A DNA stretch of 64,000 bases, taken from the NCBI GenBank assembly GCA_025062195.1, contig JANXAS010000017.1, positions 1 through 64,000 on the forward strand, given 5' to 3'. Under the pieces are notes generated by a model. That model ran no database searches. It saw only the letters and a program-made list of their open reading frames with translations, and was not told the origin of the DNA. Shown in pieces: positions 38,991-49,675 of this stretch. Origin of the DNA: Armatimonadota bacterium. GTDB taxonomy: Bacteria > Armatimonadota > Fervidibacteria > Fervidibacterales > Thermosaccharophagaceae. Both the position numbers and the translations under genes were made by a program. The first letter of the stretch is position 1. Every line of letters starts with the position of its first letter.

Positions 38991-40580
38991 ATGCGTTCGC
39001 TGTTTGCCTTTGCAAGCCATTACAGGAGATTGTTCGCTGCAAGCTTTGTGCTGGTCATTCTGATCGGTGTGACAGCTGCAGTTACACTGCTCGTTTTCAC
39101 CAAGGGCGCAAACAGAGCACAGGCTCAGCAGGTTGAAAGCGGCGTGATCCAACAGCCGACAGGTGGTCGCCGGATTTCGGGTGACCCGATTGTGATTGCT
39201 GAGGCGATTGAGCAGGCATTCGTTCAGGTTGCCGATCAAGTTCGCCCAAGTGTTGTCAGCCTCGCAAGGAAGGTGAAGATGCGCATTGGCGGTGGCATTG
39301 AGCAGTTTGAATTTGGACCATTTGAAGACCCGTTTGATTTCTTCAGGCGCTTCTTTGAGGAGTTTGGAAAACGAGCGCCACAGGAAAGGGGTAAAGGTGG
39401 CACCGTAGAGGAGCTTGTCCCAGTTGGCTCTGGCGTAATCGTGAGCAAGGATGGCTATGTGCTTACCAATAGGCATGTCGTCAGGGGTGAAGCCGAGATA
39501 TTCGTTGAGCTATGGGATCGCACCCGCTTTAGGGCTAAGCTCGTTGGCGCCGATGAGTTGAGCGACATAGCTCTCCTCAAGCTTGAGCTGGGCAAGGACG
39601 AAAAGAGGATTGAACTTCATCCGGCAAAGCTTGGTGATTCTGACAGGGTCAAAGTTGGGCAGTGGGTCATTGCGGTTGGCTGTCCATTTGGGCTATCACA
39701 AACTGTTACAATCGGCGTCGTGAGCGCTGTTGGTAGAAGCCCAGCTGAGGCTGGCGCACCGCTTGAGTATTCTGACCTCATACAGACTGATGCGGCGATC
39801 AACCCGGGCAACAGCGGTGGACCGCTGTGCAACCTTCGTGGAGAAGTCATCGGCATTAATACGGCGATAAGGAGCACAACAGGGGGCAGCGTGGGCATCG
39901 GATTCGCGGTCCCAATAAACACCGCAAAGTTTGTCATGCAGCAATTGATTGAGAAGGGCAAAGTTGTGAGGGGTTGGCTTGGAGTGCTCATCAAAGATGT
40001 TGACGCTGAGATGGCTCGCCAGAAGGGCTTGGAGAAAGTTTATGGTGCGGTGGTTGAAGAGGTGACCCCGAATTCGCCTGCGGAAAAGGCTGGCTTGAAG
40101 CCGGGAGACATCATCATTGAGTATGATGGCACTCCAGTTAGGGATGTCAGTCACTTGCAACAGATGGTCGGGCGGACACCAATTGATAAGGTCGCCACCT
40201 TGAAAGTGTGGCGTGATGGTAAAGCTGTTGAATTGAGAGCTCAAATTGCCGAGCGTCCTGAGAGGGTTGAAATTGCACGCCATGTGGGGCGCTCATGGCG
40301 CGGCATGAATGTGGTTGATTTAACGCCGCAGCTAAGGAGGCAGTTCAGGATACCGCCAAACATAGCTGGAGTTCTTGTCATGCGTGTTGAGGACGGCTCG
40401 CCGGCAGCGAGGGCAAGAATTGAACCTGGAAATGTGATAATGCAGGTTGGGCAGCACCAGATTAACGATACCCGTTCGTTTGCCTCAGCTATATCCGAAT
40501 TGCCTGACGACCAAGAAGTCCCAGTGAAGGTATGGCGTGCTGGCGGCAGTGAGATTGTCATCATGCCTCCGGGTAAGTAA
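38991..40580 (+). CDS. htrA: Membrane-anchored HtrA/DegP-type serine protease with two PDZ domains
   Basis: A 529-residue periplasmic quality-control protease. An N-terminal transmembrane segment (about residues 16-36) anchors it. The trypsin-like triad is H162 (LTNRHVV), D192 (LSDIALLK) and S275 (NPGNSGGP). PDZ1 begins near GWLGVLIKDVDAEMARQ and PDZ2 near WRGMNVVDLTPQLRRQF; both carry the usual carboxylate-binding loops. It stands 109 bp after dnaK, in the position where grpE is often found. The ATG at 38991 follows GGGGTG by 6 bases. Its placement suggests expression with the heat-shock genes. Confidence 0.95.
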   Translation: MRSLFAFASHYRRLFAASFVLVILIGVTAAVTLLVFTKGANRAQAQQVESGVIQQPTGGRRISGDPIVIAEAIEQAFVQVADQVRPSVVSLARKVKMRIGGGIEQFEFGPFEDPFDFFRRFFEEFGKRAPQERGKGGTVEELVPVGSGVIVSKDGYVLTNRHVVRGEAEIFVELWDRTRFRAKLVGADELSDIALLKLELGKDEKRIELHPAKLGDSDRVKVGQWVIAVGCPFGLSQTVTIGVVSAVGRSPAEAGAPLEYSDLIQTDAAINPGNSGGPLCNLRGEVIGINTAIRSTTGGSVGIGFAVPINTAKFVMQQLIEKGKVVRGWLGVLIKDVDAEMARQKGLEKVYGAVVEEVTPNSPAEKAGLKPGDIIIEYDGTPVRDVSHLQQMVGRTPIDKVATLKVWRDGKAVELRAQIAERPERVEIARHVGRSWRGMNVVDLTPQLRRQFRIPPNIAGVLVMRVEDGSPAARARIEPGNVIMQVGQHQINDTRSFASAISELPDDQEVPVKVWRAGGSEIVIMPPGK

Positions 40581-40614
40581 TCGTGCGACGCTTTTGGAGT
40601 GGGGCAGCAAATAA

Positions 40615-41784
<1,170 letters not shown>

Positions 41785-41987
41785 CAAGCGTTGTCTTAAT
41801 AAGGCGACCCTTTTCATGGTTGGATTAAGCCGCCCGAAAAGAAATGCTGTGTTGAGGCTCGTTCCAGATGGAAGTTTGCGAATGTCTTCCGCAGGTGGCG
41901 AAGCCGCAATTAGGTGGTTCAGCTGCGTGACTCTTTTTCAGTTCCGCAGAGGGCATTTTGGCACACCAGCATAAGAGGTGAAGTTGA

Positions 41988-42536
41988 GTGTCAAACGGAG
42001 AGGGGCATCCGAGCACTGACAGGCGAGGCAAGCAAGCTCGCAGTGAGCATAGTGGGCGAAAGCGCTTTTATGCCATAAGCGTTGTGGCGAGGATGCTTAA
42101 CTTACATCCACAAACAATCAGACTGTATGAGCGTCTTGGTCTGATAAAGCCGAGCCGTGACAGGCACGGTAAGCGAATGTATGATGACGAAGACATTGAG
42201 CGCATACGCAAGATACAACACCTAACTCAACAGATGGGCGTCAACTTAGCCGGTGTTGAAATCATACTGAGGCTAAGGGAACGCATAAGCGAACTTGAAG
42301 GTGAGCTTAAGCAACTCAAAGGGAACTTTGAAGAGCAAGTTGAACAGCGCGCGAAAGTGCTCGCATTGCAACTGCTTGACTGGCTGCGCTATCAGGAGAA
42401 CATCAAGGCCAGCGTGTCTTTAAAAATGCTCGCCGAAAGCCCTTTGATAAGGGCTGGCGATTGGGAAGCTCTCTCAGAGTTGTTTGAGCAGTTCATCACG
42501 CGCAAGCGCCTTGAGAATGAAGTGCCAGAAGCTTAG
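41988..42536 (+). CDS. hspR: HspR heat-shock repressor (MerR family)
   Basis: A 182-residue MerR-family regulator of the HspR group, which represses dnaK, clpB and related operons in actinobacteria and others, with DnaK as co-repressor. The winged helix-turn-helix reads YAISVVARMLNLHPQTIRLYERLGLIKPSR and is followed by the HspR-specific IQHLTQQMGVNLAGVEIILRL. A coiled coil (about residues 100-125) and an acidic, helix-forming tail follow. It begins with GTG, with GAGGTG 8 bases upstream. It lies between dnaJ and the second htrA, so it probably regulates its own cluster. Confidence 0.93.
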   Translation: MSNGEGHPSTDRRGKQARSEHSGRKRFYAISVVARMLNLHPQTIRLYERLGLIKPSRDRHGKRMYDDEDIERIRKIQHLTQQMGVNLAGVEIILRLRERISELEGELKQLKGNFEEQVEQRAKVLALQLLDWLRYQENIKASVSLKMLAESPLIRAGDWEALSELFEQFITRKRLENEVPEA

Positions 42537-42787
42537 AGCCTGAGCCATGTATATTGCTTTAATTTCTCCCATACTCTTACGCCCCTTTGATGAATCGCAC
42601 ATGATGTGTCACCCAAGAAAACATGGTATTGAGCGAATCGCGATGCAGGTGCGGATAAGATGAGTCCGAATAAAATCGGATGCGCATTGCCGTCCTTAAA
42701 GGGAGGCGCATAGAATGCGCCCAAGATGGGAGGGAGAGGCTTCTGCTGGGTAACTTTAGGCATGCAACATAAGCCGAGGTGAGCGAT

Positions 42788-43999
42788 GTGGACGAACGCA
42801 AAGAGCAAAGCATAAATGTGGGCAGCGGGAGCTATTTTAGCAGCATAGGCGTAAAGGGCGCTTTAGCCTTTTGGTTGTGCGGCGTTATATGTGGGGCGCT
42901 GTTTGTGCTTTTCGGCGCCTGGCTTAATGAGCGCCTTCAGCTGTTGCATCGCAAGGGGCATACCGAAGTGAAGGGAACGCAGGCTGTAGAGAAGCAAGTT
43001 ATCTATGTTCCATCATACGATCCGAAAATGCATTCGGCTAACTTTTTGGTTGAGGCTGTAAAGCGAATCGTGCCAGCAGTCGTTTGCATCCGCGGGTATG
43101 CGAGCTTGCGCCCGTTTGGCATTTTCCGCGAGTTGGAAGGCACACTGACCGAACTCGCCTCCGGCGTCATATTTGACAACAAGAATGGTTACATCGTTAC
43201 GAACCAACATGTCCTTGAGGGTAGTTCAAGATGGAGCGCACAGCTTATTGATGGCAGGCAGTTTAAGCTGCAGAAGGTGGCTGAAGATAAGCGCGCTGAT
43301 ATCGCTGTGCTCAAGTTGGTTGGCGCAAGCTCACTCCCAAAAGCCACATTTAGAAGCTCAAAAGATGTTGAGGTCGGCTCATGGGTGATCGCGGTAGGTA
43401 ATCCATACGGTAAAACTCACACAGTCACAGTCGGTGTAGTTAGTGCTAAGGGGCGAGATATAAGGGATGGAGTCAGATTTATTCCCGATGTCATTCAAAC
43501 TGATGCGCCAATCAATCCCGGAAATAGTGGCGGACCACTGTGCGATGTTGCCGGCAGGGTCATCGGGATAAACACCGCTATCAACCCTCAGGAGTGGGGT
43601 ATAGGCTATGCAATAGCCTCTGACTTTGTCCTTCAAGCCATTGAGAGCATGCTCCGCAGGGGTGGCGTTAGCCGCCCATGGATCGGAGTTGAGTATGTTA
43701 TGCTCAGCGAGGATGAGAGGCGCCAGCTCGGGATTAAGCATGAGAGGGCACTGCTCGTTAAAAGGGTGCAGGTCAACAGCAGCGCTCACAAGGCTGGAAT
43801 AATGAGCGGCGACATCATTGTTGCAATTGATGGCAAGGAAGTTGAGGACTTGCAACATCTGAGGCGCTCTGTCTCAAGCGCTGGTGTTGGTGGCGAAATC
43901 AAATTGCGCATATTTCGCGGCGGACGCTACTTGGACATAACGGTGAAGATTAGAGCAATGCCGTTGGAGCGCATCTCCGATGAGAGCAGTTGGAGGTGA
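42788..43999 (+). CDS. htrA: Second membrane-anchored HtrA-type serine protease (one PDZ domain)
   Basis: A 403-residue HtrA/DegS-like protease with an N-terminal membrane helix (about residues 24-46, ALAFWLCGVICGALFVLFGAW). The triad is H141 (VTNQHVLEG), D171 (RADIAVLKL) and S247 (NPGNSGGP). A single PDZ domain (about residues 295-395) ends the protein, with RPWIGVEYVMLSEDERRQ at its start. It begins with GTG at 42788, with GAGGTG 6 bases before. Its stop codon is 6 bases from the clpB start, so the two are translationally coupled. It is shorter than the first HtrA and lacks PDZ2. Confidence 0.94.
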   Translation: MDERKEQSINVGSGSYFSSIGVKGALAFWLCGVICGALFVLFGAWLNERLQLLHRKGHTEVKGTQAVEKQVIYVPSYDPKMHSANFLVEAVKRIVPAVVCIRGYASLRPFGIFRELEGTLTELASGVIFDNKNGYIVTNQHVLEGSSRWSAQLIDGRQFKLQKVAEDKRADIAVLKLVGASSLPKATFRSSKDVEVGSWVIAVGNPYGKTHTVTVGVVSAKGRDIRDGVRFIPDVIQTDAPINPGNSGGPLCDVAGRVIGINTAINPQEWGIGYAIASDFVLQAIESMLRRGGVSRPWIGVEYVMLSEDERRQLGIKHERALLVKRVQVNSSAHKAGIMSGDIIVAIDGKEVEDLQHLRRSVSSAGVGGEIKLRIFRGGRYLDITVKIRAMPLERISDESSWR

Positions 44000-44005
44000 C
44001 AGCTG

Positions 44006-46606
44006 ATGGAGCTAAACATGAGCAGGTTCACGGTGAAGGCGCAGGAAGCGTTGCAGAGCGCATATCAACTCGCTCAATCATATAGGCATGCTGAGATTGA
44101 GCCCGAACACCTTCTCCTCGCGATGTTGCAGGCGAGAGATTCAACCCCAGTTAAAGTGCTTGAGAAAGTTGGTGTCCCAATTGAGCGCCTTGAGAGCACA
44201 CTCAGAAGCGAGCTTTCACGCCGACCGAGGGTGAGCGACACAACTTCAATCTATATCAGCCAGAGGCTGCTAAGCGTTCTCAGGAACGCCGAGATTGAAA
44301 TGCGTGACATGCAAGACCATTACATTTCAACGGAGCACTTGCTGTTGGCTCTCTCAGCGGATTCAAGCGCAGCTGGCAGACTCCTAAATCAGTTTGGTGC
44401 AACGCATGCCGCACTCGTTCAAGCTGTGAAGGCAATACGAGGTCCGCACCGTGTCCTTGATCAACATGCCGAAGAGCAATATCAAGCTTTGGAGCGCTTC
44501 GGGCGCAACCTGACGGACTTGGCAAGGAGGGGAAAGCTTGACCCGGTCATCGGGCGCGACGAGGAGATAAGGCGTGTCATGCATGTCCTATCAAGGCGGA
44601 CGAAAAATAACCCCGTGCTGATTGGCGAGCCCGGGGTTGGCAAGACGGCGATAGTTGAAGGGCTTGCGCAGAGGATAGCAAATGGCGATGTCCCAGAGCC
44701 GCTCAAAGACAAGGAGATAATCCAAATTGACATTGCCGGCATGCTTGCCGGGACGAAGTTTCGCGGCGAGTTTGAAGAGCGCCTAAAAGCCGTCCTAAAC
44801 GAGATAGTGAGCAGTGAAGGGCGCATAATCGTATTCATTGATGAGTTGCACACGATAGTGGGAGCTGGTGCTGCAGAGGGCGCAATAGCAGCCGGAGATA
44901 TGCTCAAGCCGCCTCTGGCTCGCGGCGAATTAAGGTGCATTGGTGCAACAACAGTTGATGAGTATAGAAAGCACATTGAGAAGGACCCGGCGCTTGAAAG
45001 GCGCTTCCAACCGATATATGTTGGTGAACCATCGGTTGAAGACACCATAGCCATACTTCGTGGTCTTAAGGAGCGTTACGAAGTTCACCACGGTGTTCGT
45101 ATCAAGGATGGTGCACTTGTGGCTGCCGCAGTCTTATCACACCGTTACATCACAGACCGCTACCTGCCCGATAAGGCTATTGACCTCGTTGATGAAGCTG
45201 CAGCGAAGCTCAGGATGGAAATAGACTCAATGCCGACGGAGATTGATGAAGTTGAGCGCCGCATCAGGCAGCTTGAGATTGAGAGGGCTGCGTTGCTCAA
45301 GGAGACGGATGAGGATTCAATTGAACGCCTTCAAAGGATTGAGATCCAGATTGCCGAGTTGCGTGAGCAAGCCGATAAGCTGAAGGCGCAATGGATGCGT
45401 GAGAAGGAGATCATCGGGCGCATAAGAGAGATAAAGGAGCGAATTGAGCAGACGAGGTTTGAGATTGAGAAGGCTGAAAGGGAATACGACCTGAACAGGG
45501 CTGCCGAGTTGCGCTATGGCAGGTTAGTTGAGCTTCAACGCCAGCTTGAGAATGCTGAGAGTGAGATATCGGCGTTGCAGAGTGATGGCAGGTTGCTGAA
45601 GGAGGAAGTTGATGAGGAAGATATTGCCGAAGTTGTGAGCAAGTGGACTGGCATACCGGTGACGAAGCTTATGGAGAGCGAGACCCAAAAGCTTCTGAAG
45701 ATGGAAGAGCGATTGAGGTTAAGGGTTGTGGGGCAGGACCACGCAATTGAGGCAGTTGCAAATGCTGTCAGGAGGGCAAGGGCTGGTTTGCAGGACCCAA
45801 GCAGACCGCTTGCCTCGTTCATCTTCATCGGACCCACTGGCGTTGGAAAGACAGAGCTTGCAAAAGCGCTTGCTGAATTCCTATTTGACGATGAGCGAGC
45901 GATATTGCGCATTGATATGAGTGAATACCAAGAGAGACACACAGTCTCAAGGTTGATTGGTGCTCCTCCAGGCTATGTTGGATATGAAGAAGGTGGGCAG
46001 CTGACTGAGGCAGTTAGGAGGCGCCCATACTCGGTCATACTGTTTGACGAGATTGAGAAGGCGCATCCTGAAGTCTTCAATGTCCTTCTTCAAGTGCTTG
46101 ATGACGGCAGGTTGACGGATGGGCATGGGCGCACAGTTGACTTCAGGAACACCATCATCATCATGACGAGCAACCTCGGCACTGAGGCAATTTACCGGAC
46201 AAGGGATAAGAATATGCTTGAGCGTGAGATAAGGGTTTCACTTCAAGCTCACTTTCGCCCGGAGTTCCTTAACCGGATTGATGAGGTCATCATATTCAAC
46301 CCGCTCACGAAGGAAGTGATTGAGCAAATCGTGGATATGCAAATTGAAAGGCTACAGCAGAGGCTCTCTGATAAGAAGATAAAGCTTCAGTTGACGGATA
46401 GGGCACGCTCACAACTCGCTGAAGAGGGTTATGATCCGACATTTGGAGCAAGACCGCTAAGGCGAACTATTGAGAGGCGAATAGCAAACCCACTCGCAAA
46501 GAAAATCATAGCTGGGGAGGTGAAGGAGGGCAGCCAAGTGATTGTTGATTACGACGAGTCTTCAGGTGAATTTGCGTTTACTGCCTTTGAAACCGCTTCT
46601 CACTGA
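44006..46606 (+). CDS. clpB: Disaggregase ClpB (Hsp100)
   Basis: An 866-residue AAA+ disaggregase that works with DnaK to rescue aggregated proteins. The N domain (residues 1-150) holds two Clp_N repeats. Walker A of AAA1 is GEPGVGKT at residues 207-214; Walker A of AAA2 is GPTGVGKT near residue 610. Between them is the long coiled-coil middle domain (about residues 405-530), which marks ClpB rather than ClpC. The family block [19 protein letters not shown] and the second-domain motifs [19 protein letters not shown] and [16 protein letters not shown] are intact. GGAGGTG lies 7 bases before the ATG. It is the last gene of the cluster. Confidence 0.98.
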   Translation: MELNMSRFTVKAQEALQSAYQLAQSYRHAEIEPEHLLLAMLQARDSTPVKVLEKVGVPIERLESTLRSELSRRPRVSDTTSIYISQRLLSVLRNAEIEMRDMQDHYISTEHLLLALSADSSAAGRLLNQFGATHAALVQAVKAIRGPHRVLDQHAEEQYQALERFGRNLTDLARRGKLDPVIGRDEEIRRVMHVLSRRTKNNPVLIGEPGVGKTAIVEGLAQRIANGDVPEPLKDKEIIQIDIAGMLAGTKFRGEFEERLKAVLNEIVSSEGRIIVFIDELHTIVGAGAAEGAIAAGDMLKPPLARGELRCIGATTVDEYRKHIEKDPALERRFQPIYVGEPSVEDTIAILRGLKERYEVHHGVRIKDGALVAAAVLSHRYITDRYLPDKAIDLVDEAAAKLRMEIDSMPTEIDEVERRIRQLEIERAALLKETDEDSIERLQRIEIQIAELREQADKLKAQWMREKEIIGRIREIKERIEQTRFEIEKAEREYDLNRAAELRYGRLVELQRQLENAESEISALQSDGRLLKEEVDEEDIAEVVSKWTGIPVTKLMESETQKLLKMEERLRLRVVGQDHAIEAVANAVRRARAGLQDPSRPLASFIFIGPTGVGKTELAKALAEFLFDDERAILRIDMSEYQERHTVSRLIGAPPGYVGYEEGGQLTEAVRRRPYSVILFDEIEKAHPEVFNVLLQVLDDGRLTDGHGRTVDFRNTIIIMTSNLGTEAIYRTRDKNMLEREIRVSLQAHFRPEFLNRIDEVIIFNPLTKEVIEQIVDMQIERLQQRLSDKKIKLQLTDRARSQLAEEGYDPTFGARPLRRTIERRIANPLAKKIIAGEVKEGSQVIVDYDESSGEFAFTAFETASH

Positions 46607-46856
46607 AAGGCGCATTTCAGATTTGAATTGGGAGACATCTTGAGGATGTGAATATTTCTTCATAAGGTGTGAACACTGTTTTTGCGCATGAGCGTGCAAA
46701 ACTTTTGAGAGCAGTGAAGCGTTGGGTGAGTTCACATTCGCTGTGGTTGAAGCAGCTCCCCAACGGGTGTAAAGCTTGACAGTAAATCGTTATCATGCTA
46801 TAATGGTTAGCGAGATTTTATACGCTCAAACTTTATGACACAGGGGTGATGAAAAT
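46607..46856. other. Intergenic region before the pseudopilin gene
   Basis: Holds the consensus promoter at 46776-46804. A fragment of the family I flank (CAAAACTTTTGAGAGC near 46700) is also seen. No terminator hairpin after clpB stands out. Confidence 0.5.
46776..46804 (+). promoter_or_regulatory. Perfect sigma-70 consensus promoter of the pseudopilin gene
   Basis: TTGACA (46776-46781) and TATAAT (46799-46804) are separated by exactly 17 bases, with TGC just before the -10. This ends 52 bp before the start codon and is the strongest promoter match in the window. Confidence 0.85.
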
Positions 46857-47585
46857 ATGAAGCAACGGATAGTTGCAGCAAGAGGTTTCACACTGATTGA
46901 GCTGCTTGTCGTGATAGCGATAATTGCGATCCTGGCAGCAGTGCTGTTCCCTGTGTTCGCCAGAGCACGGGAAAAGGCAAGGACAGCAGCTTGTCAAAGC
47001 AATTTAAGACAACTCGCAACTGCTGTGCTTCAATATGTTCAAGATTACGATGAGAGGTTTCCGTGCACACCTTACTGGAAATGCGGGCGTCCAAATAATT
47101 CAACGACTTCAAGATGGTATGCGTTGATATTTCCATATGTTAAAAATCAGCAACTTTACCGTTGTCCGAACTCGCAGTCAGCGGGTGGCTGGCCAATGCC
47201 TGGACCACCTTATAACGCGGGTGTGACATGGACTGCCGACATGATTAGCTATGGGATGGGCAGATGGGCGGAATGCAATAACAGAGACCCTTACGAAGAG
47301 CCAGGGTTCCCACTCTCACGCTATGCTTATCCATCACATACTATCATCCTATGCGATGCTGCTCACAGAGATGATGGTGCATCAAGGTGGGAGAAAGTTG
47401 CCTATCCCAATGTTTGTGGTGCCGGTTGCAATCCAGATAGGAGAACCTATGCTAACACACGGCATAATGGTGGCTCTAACATTGCCTTTGTGGATGGACA
47501 TGTGAAGTGGTATAGTTCTGAGACAATCGCTGCATTGTGGAGAACGCAAATTCGCCCCGGACCATGTTGCACTACCCCACCATAG
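46857..47585 (+). CDS. DUF1559 (H-X9-DG) type IV pseudopilin-like protein
   Basis: A 242-residue prepilin-like protein. The prepilin cleavage motif is RG-FTLIELLVVIAIIAILAA, with cleavage after Gly10 and the conserved Glu at mature position 5. The C-terminal part ends with the H-X9-DG signature (HNGGSNIAFVDGHVKWY), typical of DUF1559 proteins of Planctomycetes and Armatimonadota. FPVFARAREKARTAACQSNLRQL after the helix is characteristic of the Armatimonadota version. It is likely a surface-exposed minor pilin or secretion pseudopilin. An unusually strong promoter (46776-46804) suggests high expression. GGGGTG lies 10 bases before the ATG. Confidence 0.9.
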   Translation: MKQRIVAARGFTLIELLVVIAIIAILAAVLFPVFARAREKARTAACQSNLRQLATAVLQYVQDYDERFPCTPYWKCGRPNNSTTSRWYALIFPYVKNQQLYRCPNSQSAGGWPMPGPPYNAGVTWTADMISYGMGRWAECNNRDPYEEPGFPLSRYAYPSHTIILCDAAHRDDGASRWEKVAYPNVCGAGCNPDRRTYANTRHNGGSNIAFVDGHVKWYSSETIAALWRTQIRPGPCCTTPP

Positions 47586-47765
47586 GTTTCAAATCTCAGT
47601 AATCTTTGGAAGAGCCATCACCGTTGCTTAACAAAGAGAGATGTTTCCTGGATGGGTGGGGAGGTTGTGTTGTTAACTCGCATTGTAAGAGGGAATTTGT
47701 CCAAGAGCTGCCTCAGCGTTATCGTTTGGACTGCAGTTGCAGGCGAAGTGGGGGCAGGTTGAAAG

Positions 47766-48863
47766 CTATCCTGTTTTCACTCCAACACCGTCAACGCGTA
47801 TTGTGGCTTGCTCTCCAATGTTGCCCTTAACTTCAAACTTGACCTCAAGGAAGTGTTCAATCACCCACATGTTCGTGTGTGCATGCATTGTGAGCCTTTC
47901 TGTCCGAATGCATGAGCGCCCGTTTGCCAAAGCCATGTATAGCACAATTTGGTCGCACAGCCTTCCATCAACTGGGGCATTGCTTTTCAAATACGATGCG
48001 AATTCCTCTGCAGCTTCATCAGCGACCTTCTCAGCTGGCTTTCCAATCTCGCCGAGTGATGAGAAGCCGGAAATGACATTCTCAAATTCGGCGAGAAGGA
48101 ACAGCATTGTCCCTTGCCCAACTGACGGCAGTTCAGCGAGCTCAACATTGATTGAGCCTTTTGGTATGCCCAACTCGGTTAGCCTCCTGAGTGCTTGACT
48201 GGCTTGTCTCTCTGCGATTGAGCGCTTGAGGTTTGATATGGCGCTCACAATTGTGATTTGTCTTATGCTCCCTCTCTCAACAACCTCAATTGGTGAAAGC
48301 GATTTTACCGGCGTCACTTTGCAGAGCGCCTCACCACCGCCCTTTGGATACCAACCAGCGCGCTTAACTTCAAAAGATGCCGATGCGCCCATGCGCTCAA
48401 GCATTGGCAAAAATACGCTTTGGATATAGTCCGCAGGCGGACTCATCGGGACATGTGTTCCGCCGCGAATTATGCGCAGCGTTGATTCACGCTCGGCAAA
48501 CATTAGCGCCGGAAGGACTGTCTGGAAGATGAGCGTTATTGAGCCCGCACTTGGTCTATCCTCGGAGACATCAAATGTGAAGTTGCCGCTGCGCAATCCT
48601 TTAGGTATGAAAGAGAGTGACGTGCTCTCAACATGAGCGCCTTCAACTTCGGCATTGGCAATCATTTGAACTGCCTTAACACCGGTCAAGTGTTGTGGAC
48701 GAAGCCCGGGACGGCTTCTTCCAGCTCTTATGTGTTCAATTCGCAATGGCTTCTGTGTAAGTGCTGATAGCGCTAAGCTTGTGCGGAGTATTTGACCGCC
48801 ACCCTCGCCATAAGAGCCATCAATGAGAACGAAACCATCGGTTGCATTTGAGCCTTTGCCCAT
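47766..48863 (-). CDS. rtcA: RNA 3'-terminal phosphate cyclase
   Basis: A 365-residue RtcA-type cyclase that converts RNA 3'-phosphate ends to 2',3'-cyclic phosphates using ATP via a covalent histidine adenylate. The N-terminus IDGSYGEGGGQILRTSLALS is the family hallmark; IRGGTHVPMSPPADYI and AGWYPKGGGE are conserved blocks, and the nucleophilic histidine is expected in MHAHTNMWVIEHFL near the C-terminus. No rtcB is visible nearby. The ATG at 48863 is chosen from GGTGAGAG before it; the frame is open for 14 further codons. It converges on the pseudopilin gene, with 180 bp between them. Confidence 0.94.
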   Translation of the reverse strand: MGKGSNATDGFVLIDGSYGEGGGQILRTSLALSALTQKPLRIEHIRAGRSRPGLRPQHLTGVKAVQMIANAEVEGAHVESTSLSFIPKGLRSGNFTFDVSEDRPSAGSITLIFQTVLPALMFAERESTLRIIRGGTHVPMSPPADYIQSVFLPMLERMGASASFEVKRAGWYPKGGGEALCKVTPVKSLSPIEVVERGSIRQITIVSAISNLKRSIAERQASQALRRLTELGIPKGSINVELAELPSVGQGTMLFLLAEFENVISGFSSLGEIGKPAEKVADEAAEEFASYLKSNAPVDGRLCDQIVLYMALANGRSCIRTERLTMHAHTNMWVIEHFLEVKFEVKGNIGEQATIRVDGVGVKTG

Positions 48864-48964
48864 CACTCTCACCACGCTTTGATGTGCGTTTGTAAGCGCA
48901 CACAATTGATGTCAAAGGGGGCGCTCTTCACCACAGCCTTTGATAGTGGACATCCCTTCAAATT

Positions 48965-49140
48965 GTGCTACAGGCTTTAGCCCATAGTCGCTGAAGAGTT
49001 TTTGAGCGCCATCTTTTACGGCGGAAGAAATTTTGGACACATTCAATCATTCCATGCACCCCCTTGCTGTTTTCCACCGAATAAATTCGGCGCCAATTTT
49101 ATTCGTCATCAATGGTTGACTGAAGCTGGCGGCATGAAAA
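48965..49140. repeat. Inverted copy of the GGGCTAAAGCCC element (family IV)
   Basis: GCTTTAGCCCATAGTCG, TTTTTGAGCGCC, TACGGCGG, AATAAATTCGGCGCC and TCGTCATCAATGG appear in the reverse order and orientation of 55875-56000 and 56456-56576. Confidence 0.6.
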
Positions 49141-49268
49141 TTTCGCGCCAACAAGCTTTTATTAAAAAAGAGAAAGGCTCTTTACTACAGACTCTGTTTT
49201 TAGGTTCGTAGTTAACCACAAAACTTGGAGGGCGAGGCTACCGCCAAGCCAAAACTTTGTTTGTAAGG

Positions 49269-49364
49269 TTCGTAGTTAGCCACGAAGCGTTAGCGAAGTG
49301 GCGTCCAAATTGTCCCTTGTCCCATTTTTTACGGCACTCCGCTTCGCTTCGTGCCTTACTACGA
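49269..49364. repeat. MITE-like palindromic element (family I)
   Basis: 96 bp from TTCGTAGTTAGCCACGAAGC to CTTCGTGCCTTACTACGA. The arms pair over about 35 bases; the centre reads CCAAATTGTCCCTTGTCCCA. The left arm, read through, encodes FVVSHEA, which explains open frames here. Confidence 0.8.
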
Positions 49365-49675
49365 GCCAAATTGAACAAGCAAACTTTCGTCTTCGCTTCG
49401 TGCCCTACTACGAACAAACAAACTTTGAGTAAAGACCGAAGGGAGCAAAGGCATATCTTGGCAAGGTTGCTGGCTACGCGCCGCTAAACTAAATGATGAC
49501 TCACTAAGCAGCGTATGCAGCGCTCATCAAGAGCACTCCGCTTTCACTTCATGCCTCGCTTAACATCCGCATTTTCAGCGGCTTGGGAAAAACAGCCTTA
49601 CAATATTGTTAGCTACGGTTAGTCTTGTGTGATATCATTTGGGATAGCAAAGCCAAAAACTTGGGGTGATTAAAG

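Larger units (their letters stand above)
48864..49675. other. Repeat-dense intergenic region
   Basis: No gene. It contains an inverted copy of the TTTAGCCC-type element (48965-49140), a partial and a full family I element (49200-49364), an extra right arm near 49391-49420, and a short hairpin of the GAGGCTACCGCCAAGCC kind. Confidence 0.65.

Noticed and set aside
42705-42721. GGCGCA-tagaa-TGCGCC hairpin as a terminator
   Set aside because: Stem is only 6 bp and is not followed by a T run.
47737-48198. A 153-residue plus-strand open frame
   Set aside because: Antisense shadow of rtcA.
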